NCBI GenBank assembly: GCA_039029395.1
Contig: JBCCGG010000003.1
Span: 163,891-227,890, forward strand
Direction: 5' to 3'
Origin: JBCCGG01 sp039029395
GTDB lineage: Bacteria > Pseudomonadota > Alphaproteobacteria > Kiloniellales > JAKSDN01
DNA: 64,000 nt
Positions 53,971-61,930 of this stretch are shown piece after piece. Position numbers and translations under genes: made by a program. Each line of letters starts with the position of its first letter. Positions within the stretch are counted from its first letter, which is position 1. Below the pieces are notes generated by a model that was given only the letters and a program-made list of their open reading frames with translations, had not been told where the DNA came from and did no database searches.

Positions 53971-56824
53971 AGTCTGTACCTCCTGAGGCAAGGGCTTGGT
54001 CGAGCACCCGGGCGCTGTGCAGGGCCCGGCGGCCGGTCACATCGGCGATTTGGTGCCGGCAGCTGAAGCCGTCGGCGATCACCAGGGTATCGTCGGGCGC
54101 GGCGCGCACCGCCGGCGCCAGGTCGAGCTCGGCCATCCGGCGAGAGACCTCGTAGGTCTCGGCCTGGTAGCCGAAGGCGCCGGCCATGCCGCAGCAGCCG
54201 GACTCGATGGACTGCACCGCCAGCTCGGGGATTCGCGCCAGGGTCTCGGTCACGCTGGCCATTACGCCGAAGGCCTTTTGGTGGCAATGTCCGTGCAACA
54301 GGGCATGGCGCGCCGCCAGGGGCTTGAGATCCAAGGCAGCTTCTTCGTTGGCCAAGAACGCCTCGAGCAGCTGAGCGCGATCGGCAAGATCGTCGGTTTC
54401 TTCCCCTGGAAACAAAGCCTTGAACTCGTCCTTTAAGGTCAACAAACAAGACGGCTCGAGCCCGACCACGGCCAGGCCTTGGGCCGCGTAGGGCGCCAGG
54501 GCGTCGATCGTGCGCCGGGCCTCGGCGCGGGCCTGTTCCACCAATCCGGCGGCCAGGTAGGTGCGCCCACAGCACAGCGGCCGGCCAGACGCCGCGGGCA
54601 CCACCACCTTGTAGCCGGCCGCCGCCAGCACCCGCTCGGCAGCTTCCAGGTTCTCCGGCTCGAAGTTGCCGTTGAAGCAATCGGGCAACAGCACGACCTG
54701 GCGCCCCTCGCCCAAACCGGCCGGGCGATAGGGCCGGCGCCATTTGGGCAGTCGGCGCTGGGCGCTCAAGCCCAGCCAGCGCTCGCTCATCCCAGCCACG
54801 CCGGGGATCTGGTCGCGCAGGTTCAAGAGTGGGCCGAAGGACGCCAGGCGCGGCGTGTGGGCGATCAGGCGTTCGCGCAAGCCCGGCGGGCGGATCTTGT
54901 TGCGCTGATACAGCGCCTCGGTCTTCATGCGCGCCATGTCGACCCCGGTCGGGCATTCCCGCTTGCAGGCCTTGCAGCCGACACAGAGCTTGAGGGCTTC
55001 GGCCATTTCCTCGGAAGCGAGCGCATTCGCGCCGAGCTGGCCGGAGAGCGCCAGGCGCAAAGCGTTGGCCCGCCCCCGGGTGACGTGCTGCTCGTCGCGG
55101 GTAACCCGGAACGACGGACACATGACCCCGGCGTCGAACTTGCGGCAGGCGCCGTTGTTGTTGCACATCTCGACCGCGCCGGCGAAGCCGCCCCAGTCCG
55201 ACCAGTCGAGCGCGGTGTCCAGATCCTCGGTCTTGTAGCCCGGCTTGAAGCGGAACAAGGACCGGTCGTCCATCTTCGCGGGCTTGACGATCTTGCCCGG
55301 ATTGAACAGGCCATTTGGATCGAAGGCGGCTTTCACCTCCTCGAAGGCCTTTACCATGCGCTGGCCGAACATGGGCTCGTGGAACTCCGAGCGCACCAGG
55401 CCGTCGCCGTGCTCGCCCGAGTGGGAGCCCTTGTAGTCGCGCACCATGGCGAAGGCCTCCTCGGCGATCGCCCGCATGGTGGTGGCGCCGGCCTCCTGCT
55501 TCATGTTGAGGATCGGGCGCACGTGCAGGCAGCCGACCGAGGCGTGGGCGTACCAGGTGCCCTCGGTGCCGTGCTTGTGGAAAATCTTGGTCAGGCGGTC
55601 TGTGTAGTCAGCCAGGTCTTCCAGCACGACCGCACAGTCCTCGATGAAGGAGACCGGTTTGCCGTCGCCCTTCATGGACATCATGATGTTGAGCCCGGCC
55701 TTGCGGACCTCCCAGATCGCCTTCTGAAAGCCCTCGTCGGTCGCCTCGACCACGGCCCCGGGGAAGCCCAGGTCGGCCATCAGCTCGGTCAGCTGCTTGA
55801 GCTTGGCGAGCTGTGCCGCCGTCTCCTCGCCGGCGAACTCGACCAGCAGCAGGGCGGCCGGGTCGCCTCGCACGAAGGCTTCCAGGGTCGGCCGGAACAG
55901 CGGGATGTCCCGGGCCAGCTCGACCATGGTGCGGTCGACCAGCTCGACCGCAGCTGGCTCCAGCGCGACGATGTGCCGGGTCGCGTCCATCGCCTGGTAG
56001 AAAGTCGGGAAGTGGCAGACGCCCAAGACCTTGGCCGGCGGGATCGGTTGCAGCGCCAGCTCGATGGCGTGGGAGAAGGCCAGCGTGCCCTCGGAGCCGA
56101 CCAAGAGCTGGGCCAGATTGGGCGGGCTGTTGCCGGCCAGGGCGTCGATGTTGTAGCCGCCGACCCGGCGCTGAAGCTTCGGAAAGCGCGCGGCGATTTC
56201 GGCCGCCTCGCGCCGGCCAAGGGCGCTCAGCGCAGTGGTCAGGTCGGCCGGCGCGCTGCCCTGGTCGGGGGTCTCGGCAAAGCGGCAGCGGGTGCCGTCG
56301 GCCAGGATCGCGTCGACCGCCAGCACGCTGTCGCGCATGGGGCCGTAGCGGATCGAGCGCGCGCCGCAGCTGTTGTTGCCGGTCATACCGCCCAGAGTCG
56401 CCCTGTTGGCGGTCGAAACGTCGACCGGAAAGAACAGGCCGTGGGGCTTCAGAAAGGCGTTCAGGCGCGCGAGCACCAGACCCGGCTCGACCGTGACCCG
56501 CCGGGACTCGGGATCGAAGTCGCGGATCTTGTCCATGAACTTGGAGACGTCGACCACGATCGCCTCGCCGACCGTCTGGCCGCATTGCGAGGTGCCGCCG
56601 CCCCGGGGCAGCAACGGCAGGCCCTGCTCGGCGACAATCTCAAGGGTCGCGGCCACATCGTCCAAGCCGCGCGGTACCACCACGCCGATCGGCTCGATCT
56701 GATAGATCGAGGCGTCGGTCGCATAGCGGCCCCGGCTAAAGGCGTCGAACAACACCTCGCCCTGGAGCGCGCCCGCCAGCCGCCGGGCCAGCGCCGAGTC
56801 GCCGATCTTGCCCTTGGTCGTCAT
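53963..56824 (-). CDS. FAD-binding and 4Fe-4S 2-hydroxyacid dehydrogenase (GlcD/D-LDH/YdiJ type)
   Basis: 953 residues from ATG 56824; ATG 56848 is an alternative. The N-terminal half is an FAD PCMH-type domain with PRGLDDV, LPRGGGTSQCGQ, GGMTGNNSCGARSIRYG and a FAD-oxidase C domain (HASVGCLHVRP, GEHGDGLVRSE). The C-terminal half has CVGCKACKRECPTG and CCG-type segments (PLCCGRTY, HGHCHQKA and GCCGMAGAFGY). Such fusions oxidise D-lactate, D-2-hydroxyglutarate, glycolate or similar, and pass electrons to the quinone pool. Next to a glyoxylate-type aminotransferase, a 2-hydroxyacid giving a 2-oxoacid is likely. Confidence 0.93.
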   Translation of the reverse strand: MTTKGKIGDSALARRLAGALQGEVLFDAFSRGRYATDASIYQIEPIGVVVPRGLDDVAATLEIVAEQGLPLLPRGGGTSQCGQTVGEAIVVDVSKFMDKIRDFDPESRRVTVEPGLVLARLNAFLKPHGLFFPVDVSTANRATLGGMTGNNSCGARSIRYGPMRDSVLAVDAILADGTRCRFAETPDQGSAPADLTTALSALGRREAAEIAARFPKLQRRVGGYNIDALAGNSPPNLAQLLVGSEGTLAFSHAIELALQPIPPAKVLGVCHFPTFYQAMDATRHIVALEPAAVELVDRTMVELARDIPLFRPTLEAFVRGDPAALLLVEFAGEETAAQLAKLKQLTELMADLGFPGAVVEATDEGFQKAIWEVRKAGLNIMMSMKGDGKPVSFIEDCAVVLEDLADYTDRLTKIFHKHGTEGTWYAHASVGCLHVRPILNMKQEAGATTMRAIAEEAFAMVRDYKGSHSGEHGDGLVRSEFHEPMFGQRMVKAFEEVKAAFDPNGLFNPGKIVKPAKMDDRSLFRFKPGYKTEDLDTALDWSDWGGFAGAVEMCNNNGACRKFDAGVMCPSFRVTRDEQHVTRGRANALRLALSGQLGANALASEEMAEALKLCVGCKACKRECPTGVDMARMKTEALYQRNKIRPPGLRERLIAHTPRLASFGPLLNLRDQIPGVAGMSERWLGLSAQRRLPKWRRPYRPAGLGEGRQVVLLPDCFNGNFEPENLEAAERVLAAAGYKVVVPAASGRPLCCGRTYLAAGLVEQARAEARRTIDALAPYAAQGLAVVGLEPSCLLTLKDEFKALFPGEETDDLADRAQLLEAFLANEEAALDLKPLAARHALLHGHCHQKAFGVMASVTETLARIPELAVQSIESGCCGMAGAFGYQAETYEVSRRMAELDLAPAVRAAPDDTLVIADGFSCRHQIADVTGRRALHSARVLDQALASGGTDYG

Positions 56825-56843
56825 GGGCGAAAGGTACCTATTT

Positions 56844-56954
56844 TGCATTCAAAATTCAAACATCGCAGAACGAATCGTGAGAAAACCCTGTCATCTTATT
56901 GATTTTAAAACATACTCATGACCGGATTGACGGGCGCCGGATTGAATGCATAAT
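56844..56954. promoter_or_regulatory. Divergent operator/promoter region with paired TTGAATGCA motifs
   Basis: TTGAATGCA occurs on the minus strand at 56852-56844 and on the plus strand at 56942-56950, each reading into the gene on its side. The match extends to 12 of 13 bases (TTGAATGCAAAAT and TTGAATGCATAAT). The plus copy overlaps the -10 of a TTGACG-N16-CATAAT promoter (56927-56954) for the aminotransferase. The minus copy lies in a TTTTG-CATT-CAAAA dyad (56841-56854) just before the dehydrogenase. The likely binder is the GntR/FCD regulator encoded in the locus. Confidence 0.6.
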
Positions 56955-56994
56955 GCAAAGCGCTTTTCATGCCATTGGGGAGGCATTTGCGCGG

Positions 56995-58209
56995 ATGAGC
57001 CATCGAAGCGGCCGTCATTTCCTGCAGATTCCCGGGCCGACCAACGTGCCCGATCGGATCTTGCGCGCCATGGACCGCCCGGTGATCGATCATCGCGGCC
57101 CGGACTTCGCCCGCCTGGGGCGCGAGCTGCTGGATGGCCTCAAGGGCATCTTCCGTACCGAAGGCCCGGTGATCATCTACCCCGCCTCGGGCACCGGCGC
57201 CTGGGAGGCTGCCCTGGTCAACACCCTCTCGCCCGGCGACCGGGTGCTGATGTGCGAGACCGGTCACTTCGCCTTTCTTTGGCACGGCTTGGCGACGCGC
57301 CTCGGCTTGGAAGTCGAGTTCCTGCCCGGCGACTGGCGGCGCGGCGCCGACCCGGGCGCGATCGAGGCGCGCCTGGCGGACGACCGGGCGCACAGCATCA
57401 AAGCGGTCTGCGTGGTGCACAACGAAACCTCGACCGGGGTCACCTCGCGCATCCCGGCGATCCGCCGCGCGATCGACGCTGCCGGCCATCCGGCGCTCTT
57501 CATGGTCGATACCATCTCCTCGCTCGCCTCGATCGATTACCGCCATGACGCGTGGGGCGTGGACGTTACGGTGGCCGGCTCCCAGAAGGGTCTGATGCTG
57601 CCGCCGGGCCTGAGCTTCAATGCGGTGAGCGAAGCCGCGTTGAACGCCGCCGAGACCGCCCGCCTGCCCCGCTCCTACTGGGACTGGAAGGCCATGCTGG
57701 GCGCCAATGAGGGCGGCAGCTTCCCCTACACACCGGCGACCAACCTGCTCTACGGCCTGAAAGAGGCGATCGCCATGCTCAACGAGGAAGGCCTCGAGCA
57801 GGTCTTCGCGCGCCACGCCCGCCACGGCGAAGCTGCGCGCCGGGCGGTGCGCGCCTGGGGGCTGGAGCTGCTCTGCGTCGAGCCGGAGGAGTACAGCAAT
57901 TCCCTGACCGCCGTCCTGCTGCCGGCCGGTCAGGACGCCGATGCCTTCCGCCGTGTGACCTTGGAAGGCTTCGACCTTTCCCTCGGCAACGGTCTCGGCA
58001 AGGTCCAGGGCAAGGTCTTCCGGATCGGCCACCTGGGCGACTTTAACGATTTGATGCTGGCCGGCACCCTGGCCGGCATCGAGATGGGCCTGGCCCGCGC
58101 CGGCGTGCCGCACCAGGCCGGCGGCCTACAGGCGGCGATCGACTTCCTTGCCCAAGACCCGGACCGGGAGGCTGTCGCCGACGATTTGGCTAGGGTAGGC
58201 TCGTCATAA
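56995..58209 (+). CDS. Class V aminotransferase, serine-glyoxylate/alanine-glyoxylate type
   Basis: 404 residues from ATG 56995, where family similarity starts (FLQIPGPTNVPDRILRAMDRPVIDHRGPDF). GSGTGAWEAAL-like PASGTGAWEAAL binds the cofactor phosphate. VVHNETSTGVTS and VDTISSLASIDYRHD precede the PLP lysine in AGSQKGLMLPPGLSF near residue 200. The GNGLGKVQGKVFRIGHLGD C-terminus is typical. Close relatives use glyoxylate as amino acceptor with serine, alanine, aspartate or ureidoglycine. The donor cannot be told. It heads the TRAP operon. Confidence 0.92.
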   Translation: MSHRSGRHFLQIPGPTNVPDRILRAMDRPVIDHRGPDFARLGRELLDGLKGIFRTEGPVIIYPASGTGAWEAALVNTLSPGDRVLMCETGHFAFLWHGLATRLGLEVEFLPGDWRRGADPGAIEARLADDRAHSIKAVCVVHNETSTGVTSRIPAIRRAIDAAGHPALFMVDTISSLASIDYRHDAWGVDVTVAGSQKGLMLPPGLSFNAVSEAALNAAETARLPRSYWDWKAMLGANEGGSFPYTPATNLLYGLKEAIAMLNEEGLEQVFARHARHGEAARRAVRAWGLELLCVEPEEYSNSLTAVLLPAGQDADAFRRVTLEGFDLSLGNGLGKVQGKVFRIGHLGDFNDLMLAGTLAGIEMGLARAGVPHQAGGLQAAIDFLAQDPDREAVADDLARVGSS

Positions 58210-58252
58210 CCTCAAGACCAAAAAACCAAAAGACAACCAAGGGAGGACGCTT

Positions 58253-59230
58253 ATGAAACTCACCAAACTTCTTGCCACCGCCGTCGTCGGCGCCGTGCTG
58301 GCGGGTCCGGCTTTGGCCGAGGAGATCGAGCTCAAGTTCGGCCATGTCGGCGCGCCCGGCTCGCTGTTCCAGATCTCGGTCGACGAGTTCGCCAAAAAGG
58401 CCAACGAGAAGCTCGCCGGCAAGGCCAAGGTCTCGACCTTCGGCTCGAGCCAGCTCGGCAAGGACAAGGAGCTGATGCAAAAGCTCAAGCTCGGCACGGT
58501 CGATTTCTCCCTGCCGTCGTCGGTCATGTCCAGCGTCACCGACGAGTTCGCGCTCTTCGAGATGCCCTATCTGGTCAAGGACCGGGAGCACATGGGCAAG
58601 ATCGAGGACGAGATCTTCTGGACCAAGTTGGCGCCGGCGGTCGAGGACAAGGGCTACAAAGTCCTGGCGGTCTGGGAGAACGGCTTCCGCCATATCACCA
58701 ACAACGACGGCCCGATCGACAAGCCCGAGGACCTGCAGGGCCTCAAGCTGCGCACGCCCAAGGGCGCCTGGCGGGTCAAGATGTTCAAGTCATACGGCGC
58801 CAACCCGACGCCGATGTCCTTCTCCGAGGTCTTCACCGCGCTGCAGACCGGCGTGATCGACGGCCAGGAGAATCCCTTCGCCCAGATCTACAGCGCCAAG
58901 TTCCAAGAGGTGCAGGACTACCTGTCGCTGACCGGCCACGTCTACACCCCGGCCTACGTGGTGGTCGGCAAGGAGAAGTGGGAGAGCCTGCCGGAAGACG
59001 TGCGCCAGATCCTCGAGGAGACCGCGAAGGAGAACCAGGCCTTCGTCTATGAGACGGCGGCGCAGCTCGAGACCGACCTGCTGACCAAGCTGAAAGAGGG
59101 CGGCATGAAGGTCAACACGGCAGACAAGGCCGCCTTCATCGCGGCTAGCAAGCCGATCTACGAGGAGTTCTCCAGCTCCGTGCCCGGCGGCAAGGAGATG
59201 GTCGAGCAGGCCATTAGCCTGGGCAACTGA
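58253..59230 (+). CDS. dctP: TRAP transporter substrate-binding protein, DctP family
   Basis: Periplasmic receptor that captures an organic anion and delivers it to the DctQM membrane unit. 325 residues with a signal peptide cleaved near residue 22 (ALAEE). GSSQLGKDKELMQKLKLGTVDFSL, DKPEDLQGLKLRTP (binding arginine) and SEVFTALQTGVIDGQENPFAQIY are DctP hallmarks. GGGAGG precedes the ATG. The gene is 43 bases after the aminotransferase, so the ligand is probably the substrate of this locus. Confidence 0.95.
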   Translation: MKLTKLLATAVVGAVLAGPALAEEIELKFGHVGAPGSLFQISVDEFAKKANEKLAGKAKVSTFGSSQLGKDKELMQKLKLGTVDFSLPSSVMSSVTDEFALFEMPYLVKDREHMGKIEDEIFWTKLAPAVEDKGYKVLAVWENGFRHITNNDGPIDKPEDLQGLKLRTPKGAWRVKMFKSYGANPTPMSFSEVFTALQTGVIDGQENPFAQIYSAKFQEVQDYLSLTGHVYTPAYVVVGKEKWESLPEDVRQILEETAKENQAFVYETAAQLETDLLTKLKEGGMKVNTADKAAFIAASKPIYEEFSSSVPGGKEMVEQAISLGN

Positions 59231-59248
59231 GCCTCAGTTTGCATTTGG

Positions 59249-59284
59249 CGGCGCGCGGTTACGTTTCGAGAACACCGCGCGCCG
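59249..59284 (+). other. Stable hairpin between dctP and dctQ
   Basis: An 11-bp perfect GC-rich stem (59249-59259 with 59274-59284, loop of 14 bases) lies 19 bases after the dctP stop. Only scattered Ts follow (CTTCTCGTTTTAAT), so termination would be partial. Such hairpins can protect the receptor mRNA and give more DctP than DctQM, a common need in TRAP systems. Confidence 0.7.
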
Positions 59285-59330
59285 TCCCTTCTCGTTTTAA
59301 TGTCGCACCGATAGGGCACCGCTTGAGCCC

Positions 59331-59858
59331 ATGCTGACCTTGGCCCGCCGCGCGCTCGAGCGTCTCTTGGAAGCGATCGCCATGGCGCTCATGGTGATCT
59401 TGACCGTGGTCGTGGTGGTCGCCGTGGTCTACCGCTTCGCTGGCGATTCCCTCTCCTGGTACGACGAGATCGCCTCTCAGCTGCTCGCCTGGCTGACCTA
59501 CTACGGTGCTTGTCTGGCGGCGCTGAAGCGGGCGCACATCGGCTTCGACGGATTGATCATCGCGGTGCCGATTAAGTGGCGGTTGACCTTCGTGGTGATT
59601 GCCGAGGCTTGCGTCTTCGGCTTCTTCGCTGTCCTCGCCTGGACCGGCTGGGTCGTGCTTCAGGTGCTCGAGGGCGACAACCTGGTGAGCCTGCCCGAGG
59701 TCTCGGTCCAGATCACCCAGTCGGCCATTCCGATCACCGCGGTGCTCTTCATGATCTGTGAGGCGGTCAGCCTGCCCGACTACTGGCGCCGGGTCAGCGC
59801 CGGGGTCTCCCACGACGAGATCGAGGCGGCAGAGGCCGAGGAGCAGGCCCGGCAATGA
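59331..59858 (+). CDS. dctQ: TRAP transporter small permease, DctQ
   Basis: 175 residues with four hydrophobic helices (LEAIAMALMVILTVVVVVAVVYRF, a second around SQLLAWLTYYGACLAAL, LTFVVIAEACVFGFFAVLAWTGW, and AIPITAVLFMICEAV). SWYDEIASQLLAWLTYYGACLAALKRAHIGFD is the DctQ signature. It assembles with DctM into the Na+-driven importer. The start has no strong ribosome site. The end overlaps dctM by four bases. Confidence 0.94.
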   Translation: MLTLARRALERLLEAIAMALMVILTVVVVVAVVYRFAGDSLSWYDEIASQLLAWLTYYGACLAALKRAHIGFDGLIIAVPIKWRLTFVVIAEACVFGFFAVLAWTGWVVLQVLEGDNLVSLPEVSVQITQSAIPITAVLFMICEAVSLPDYWRRVSAGVSHDEIEAAEAEEQARQ

Positions 59859-61138
59859 CCCTGCTGCTGATGATCGCTGGCCTCTTCGCGCTGATCCTGA
59901 TCAACGTGCCGATCGCGGTCGCGCTCGGCGTGGTCGCGGTGGTCGCCATGGTCGCGACCCAGGGCACGGCGATTTTGCCCAACGTGGCGCTGGTCATGTT
60001 CGACGGCGCCACCAAGTTCCCGCTGCTGGCGATCCCCATGTTTATCCTGGCCGGCGCGATTATGAACGCATCGGGCATCTCCCAGCGGCTGATCGCCTTC
60101 GCTTCGGCCCTGCTCGGTTTCGTGCGCGGCGGGCTTGCGATCGTCAACATCGGCGTCTCCATGTTCTTTGCGGAGATCTCCGGTTCGGCCGTAGCCGACG
60201 TGGCGGCGACCGGCTCGATTCTGATCCCGGCCATGAAGAAGCGCGGCTACCCAAAGGCATTTGCAGCGGCGGTCACCTCCTCCTCGGCAACCTTGGCGGT
60301 CATCATCCCGCCTTCGATCCCGATGATCCTCTACGGCGTGATGTCCGACAGCTCGGTGGTTCAGCTGTTCGTCGCCGGCATCATCCCGGGCGTGCTCGGC
60401 GGTTTCGGCCTGATGGTGGTGTCCTACTGGATGGCGAGGCGCCAGAACTGGCCGGTCGAGGAGATCTTCGAGCTGTCCCGCCTTTGGACCACCCTCAAGG
60501 AGGCCGCCTGGGCGCTGGTCCTGCCGGTCGTGATCTTGGGCGGTATCTTCTCCGGCCTGGTGACCGCGACCGAGGGCGGCGGCCTGGCGGTGGTGGCCGC
60601 CCTCTTCGTCGGCGGCGTGGTCTATCGGGCGCTCAATTGGCGTTTCCTGAAGCACGCCATGATCGAAGGCGCCCAGCAGACCGCGATCGTCATGCTGCTG
60701 GTCGCGTCCTCCGCCCTGGTCGGCGTCTATCTCACCGAGCAACAAGTGCCCCAGCGCCTGGCCGCCGAGATCCTCGCCTTCACCGACAACCGCTACGCGG
60801 TGCTGGCGCTCCTGAACGTCTTCTTCCTGATCATCGGCCTGTTCCTCCATTCGGCCGCGGCGATCATTCTGGTGGTGCCGATCGTCATCCCGCTGATCAC
60901 CGCGGTCGGCATCGACCCGGTGCACTTCGGCCTAGTCGTCACCCTCAATCTGGGCATCGGCCAGCAGACTCCGCCGGTCGCCAGCGTGCTGATCACCTCC
61001 TGCTCGATCGCCAAGGCGAACATCTGGGAGGTCAGCAAGGTCAACATCTATTTCATCTGCGTGCTTTTCGTGATCCTAATGATGGTGACCTATCTGCCGG
61101 TCATCCCCATGAGCCTGGTGGAGCTGTTCTACCGCTAA
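59855..61138 (+). CDS. dctM: TRAP transporter large permease, DctM
   Basis: 427 residues with about 12 hydrophobic segments. ALVMFDGATKFPLLAIPMFILAGAIMN, EISGSAVADVAATGSILIPAMKKRGYP, TSSSATLAVIIPPSIPMILYG and the GIGQQTPPVASVL block near residue 365 are DctM hallmarks. It is the ion-coupled translocation unit of the DctPQM system. ATG overlaps the dctQ stop. The hydratase gene follows 11 bases later. Confidence 0.96.
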   Translation: MTLLLMIAGLFALILINVPIAVALGVVAVVAMVATQGTAILPNVALVMFDGATKFPLLAIPMFILAGAIMNASGISQRLIAFASALLGFVRGGLAIVNIGVSMFFAEISGSAVADVAATGSILIPAMKKRGYPKAFAAAVTSSSATLAVIIPPSIPMILYGVMSDSSVVQLFVAGIIPGVLGGFGLMVVSYWMARRQNWPVEEIFELSRLWTTLKEAAWALVLPVVILGGIFSGLVTATEGGGLAVVAALFVGGVVYRALNWRFLKHAMIEGAQQTAIVMLLVASSALVGVYLTEQQVPQRLAAEILAFTDNRYAVLALLNVFFLIIGLFLHSAAAIILVVPIVIPLITAVGIDPVHFGLVVTLNLGIGQQTPPVASVLITSCSIAKANIWEVSKVNIYFICVLFVILMMVTYLPVIPMSLVELFYR

Positions 61139-61149
61139 CGGAGATTTCA

Positions 61150-61929
61150 ATGTCCGACGATATCCTGGTCGCGCGCGACGGCCACATTGCGACCATCACG
61201 CTCAACCGCCCCCACAAGCTGAACGCCATGACCAAGCCCATGTGGCGCGAGCTGGGCGAGACCGTGCTGGCCCTTGGCGCCGAGGCCGACCTGCGCTGCC
61301 TGGTGCTGCGCGGTGCCGGCGGCAAGGCCTTCTCGCCGGGCAACGATATCTCGGAATTCGAGAGCGACCGCTCGACGCCCGAGCTCGCCAAGGCCTATGC
61401 CGAAAACACCGACATCGCCTTCACCTCCCTGCTCGACTGCCCGATTCCGACCCTCGCGTTGATCGAAGGCATTTGTGTCGGCGGCGGGCTGGAGATCGCC
61501 GCGCTCTGCGACCTGCGGATCTGCGGCACCTCAAGCCGCTTTGGCGTGCCGATCAACCGTTTGGGCCTGGTCATGGCCTATCCCGAGGTGCGCGGCCTGC
61601 AGCGCCTGGTCGGGCGCGCCGCGACCCTGGAGATCCTGCTCGAGGGCCGGGTGTTCGGCGCCGACGAGGCCAAGGCCATGGGGCTGGTCAACCGGGTCCT
61701 GCCCGACGGCGAGGTCGGGGCCGAGGCTATGGCGACCGCCGGGCGCATCGCCGCCGGCGCGCCCTTGGTCGCCCGTTGGCACAAGAAGTTCATCCGCCGC
61801 CTGGAAGACCCGTCGCCCCTTACCGCCGAAGAGCTGTCCGAAGGCTACGACTGCTATGCGACCGAAGACTTCCAGATCGGCTACCAGTCTTTCCTGACCA
61901 AGACCAAGCCCCAGTTCAAGGCCAAGTAA
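61150..61929 (+). CDS. Enoyl-CoA hydratase/isomerase family protein
   Basis: 259 residues; GGAG is six bases before the ATG. The crotonase fold is clear: TLNRPHKLNAM, the first oxyanion region GKAFSPGNDISEF, the second IEGICVGGGLEIAALCDLRI near residues 104-123, and INRLGLVMAYPEVRGLQRLVG. At the two glutamate positions of true hydratases this protein has Asn/Val-type residues in places, so lyase, isomerase or another crotonase activity is possible. It ends one base before the CoA-transferase, implying a common pathway. Confidence 0.92.
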   Translation: MSDDILVARDGHIATITLNRPHKLNAMTKPMWRELGETVLALGAEADLRCLVLRGAGGKAFSPGNDISEFESDRSTPELAKAYAENTDIAFTSLLDCPIPTLALIEGICVGGGLEIAALCDLRICGTSSRFGVPINRLGLVMAYPEVRGLQRLVGRAATLEILLEGRVFGADEAKAMGLVNRVLPDGEVGAEAMATAGRIAAGAPLVARWHKKFIRRLEDPSPLTAEELSEGYDCYATEDFQIGYQSFLTKTKPQFKAK

Positions 61930-61930
61930 C

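Noticed and set aside
56995..58209. Beta-hydroxyaspartate (glyoxylate) cycle gene bhcA
   Set aside because: BhcA is a related aminotransferase, but its partner genes (aldolase, dehydratase, iminosuccinate reductase) are not adjacent. The dehydratase-like gene at 19455 is 37 kb away in the ligA operon.
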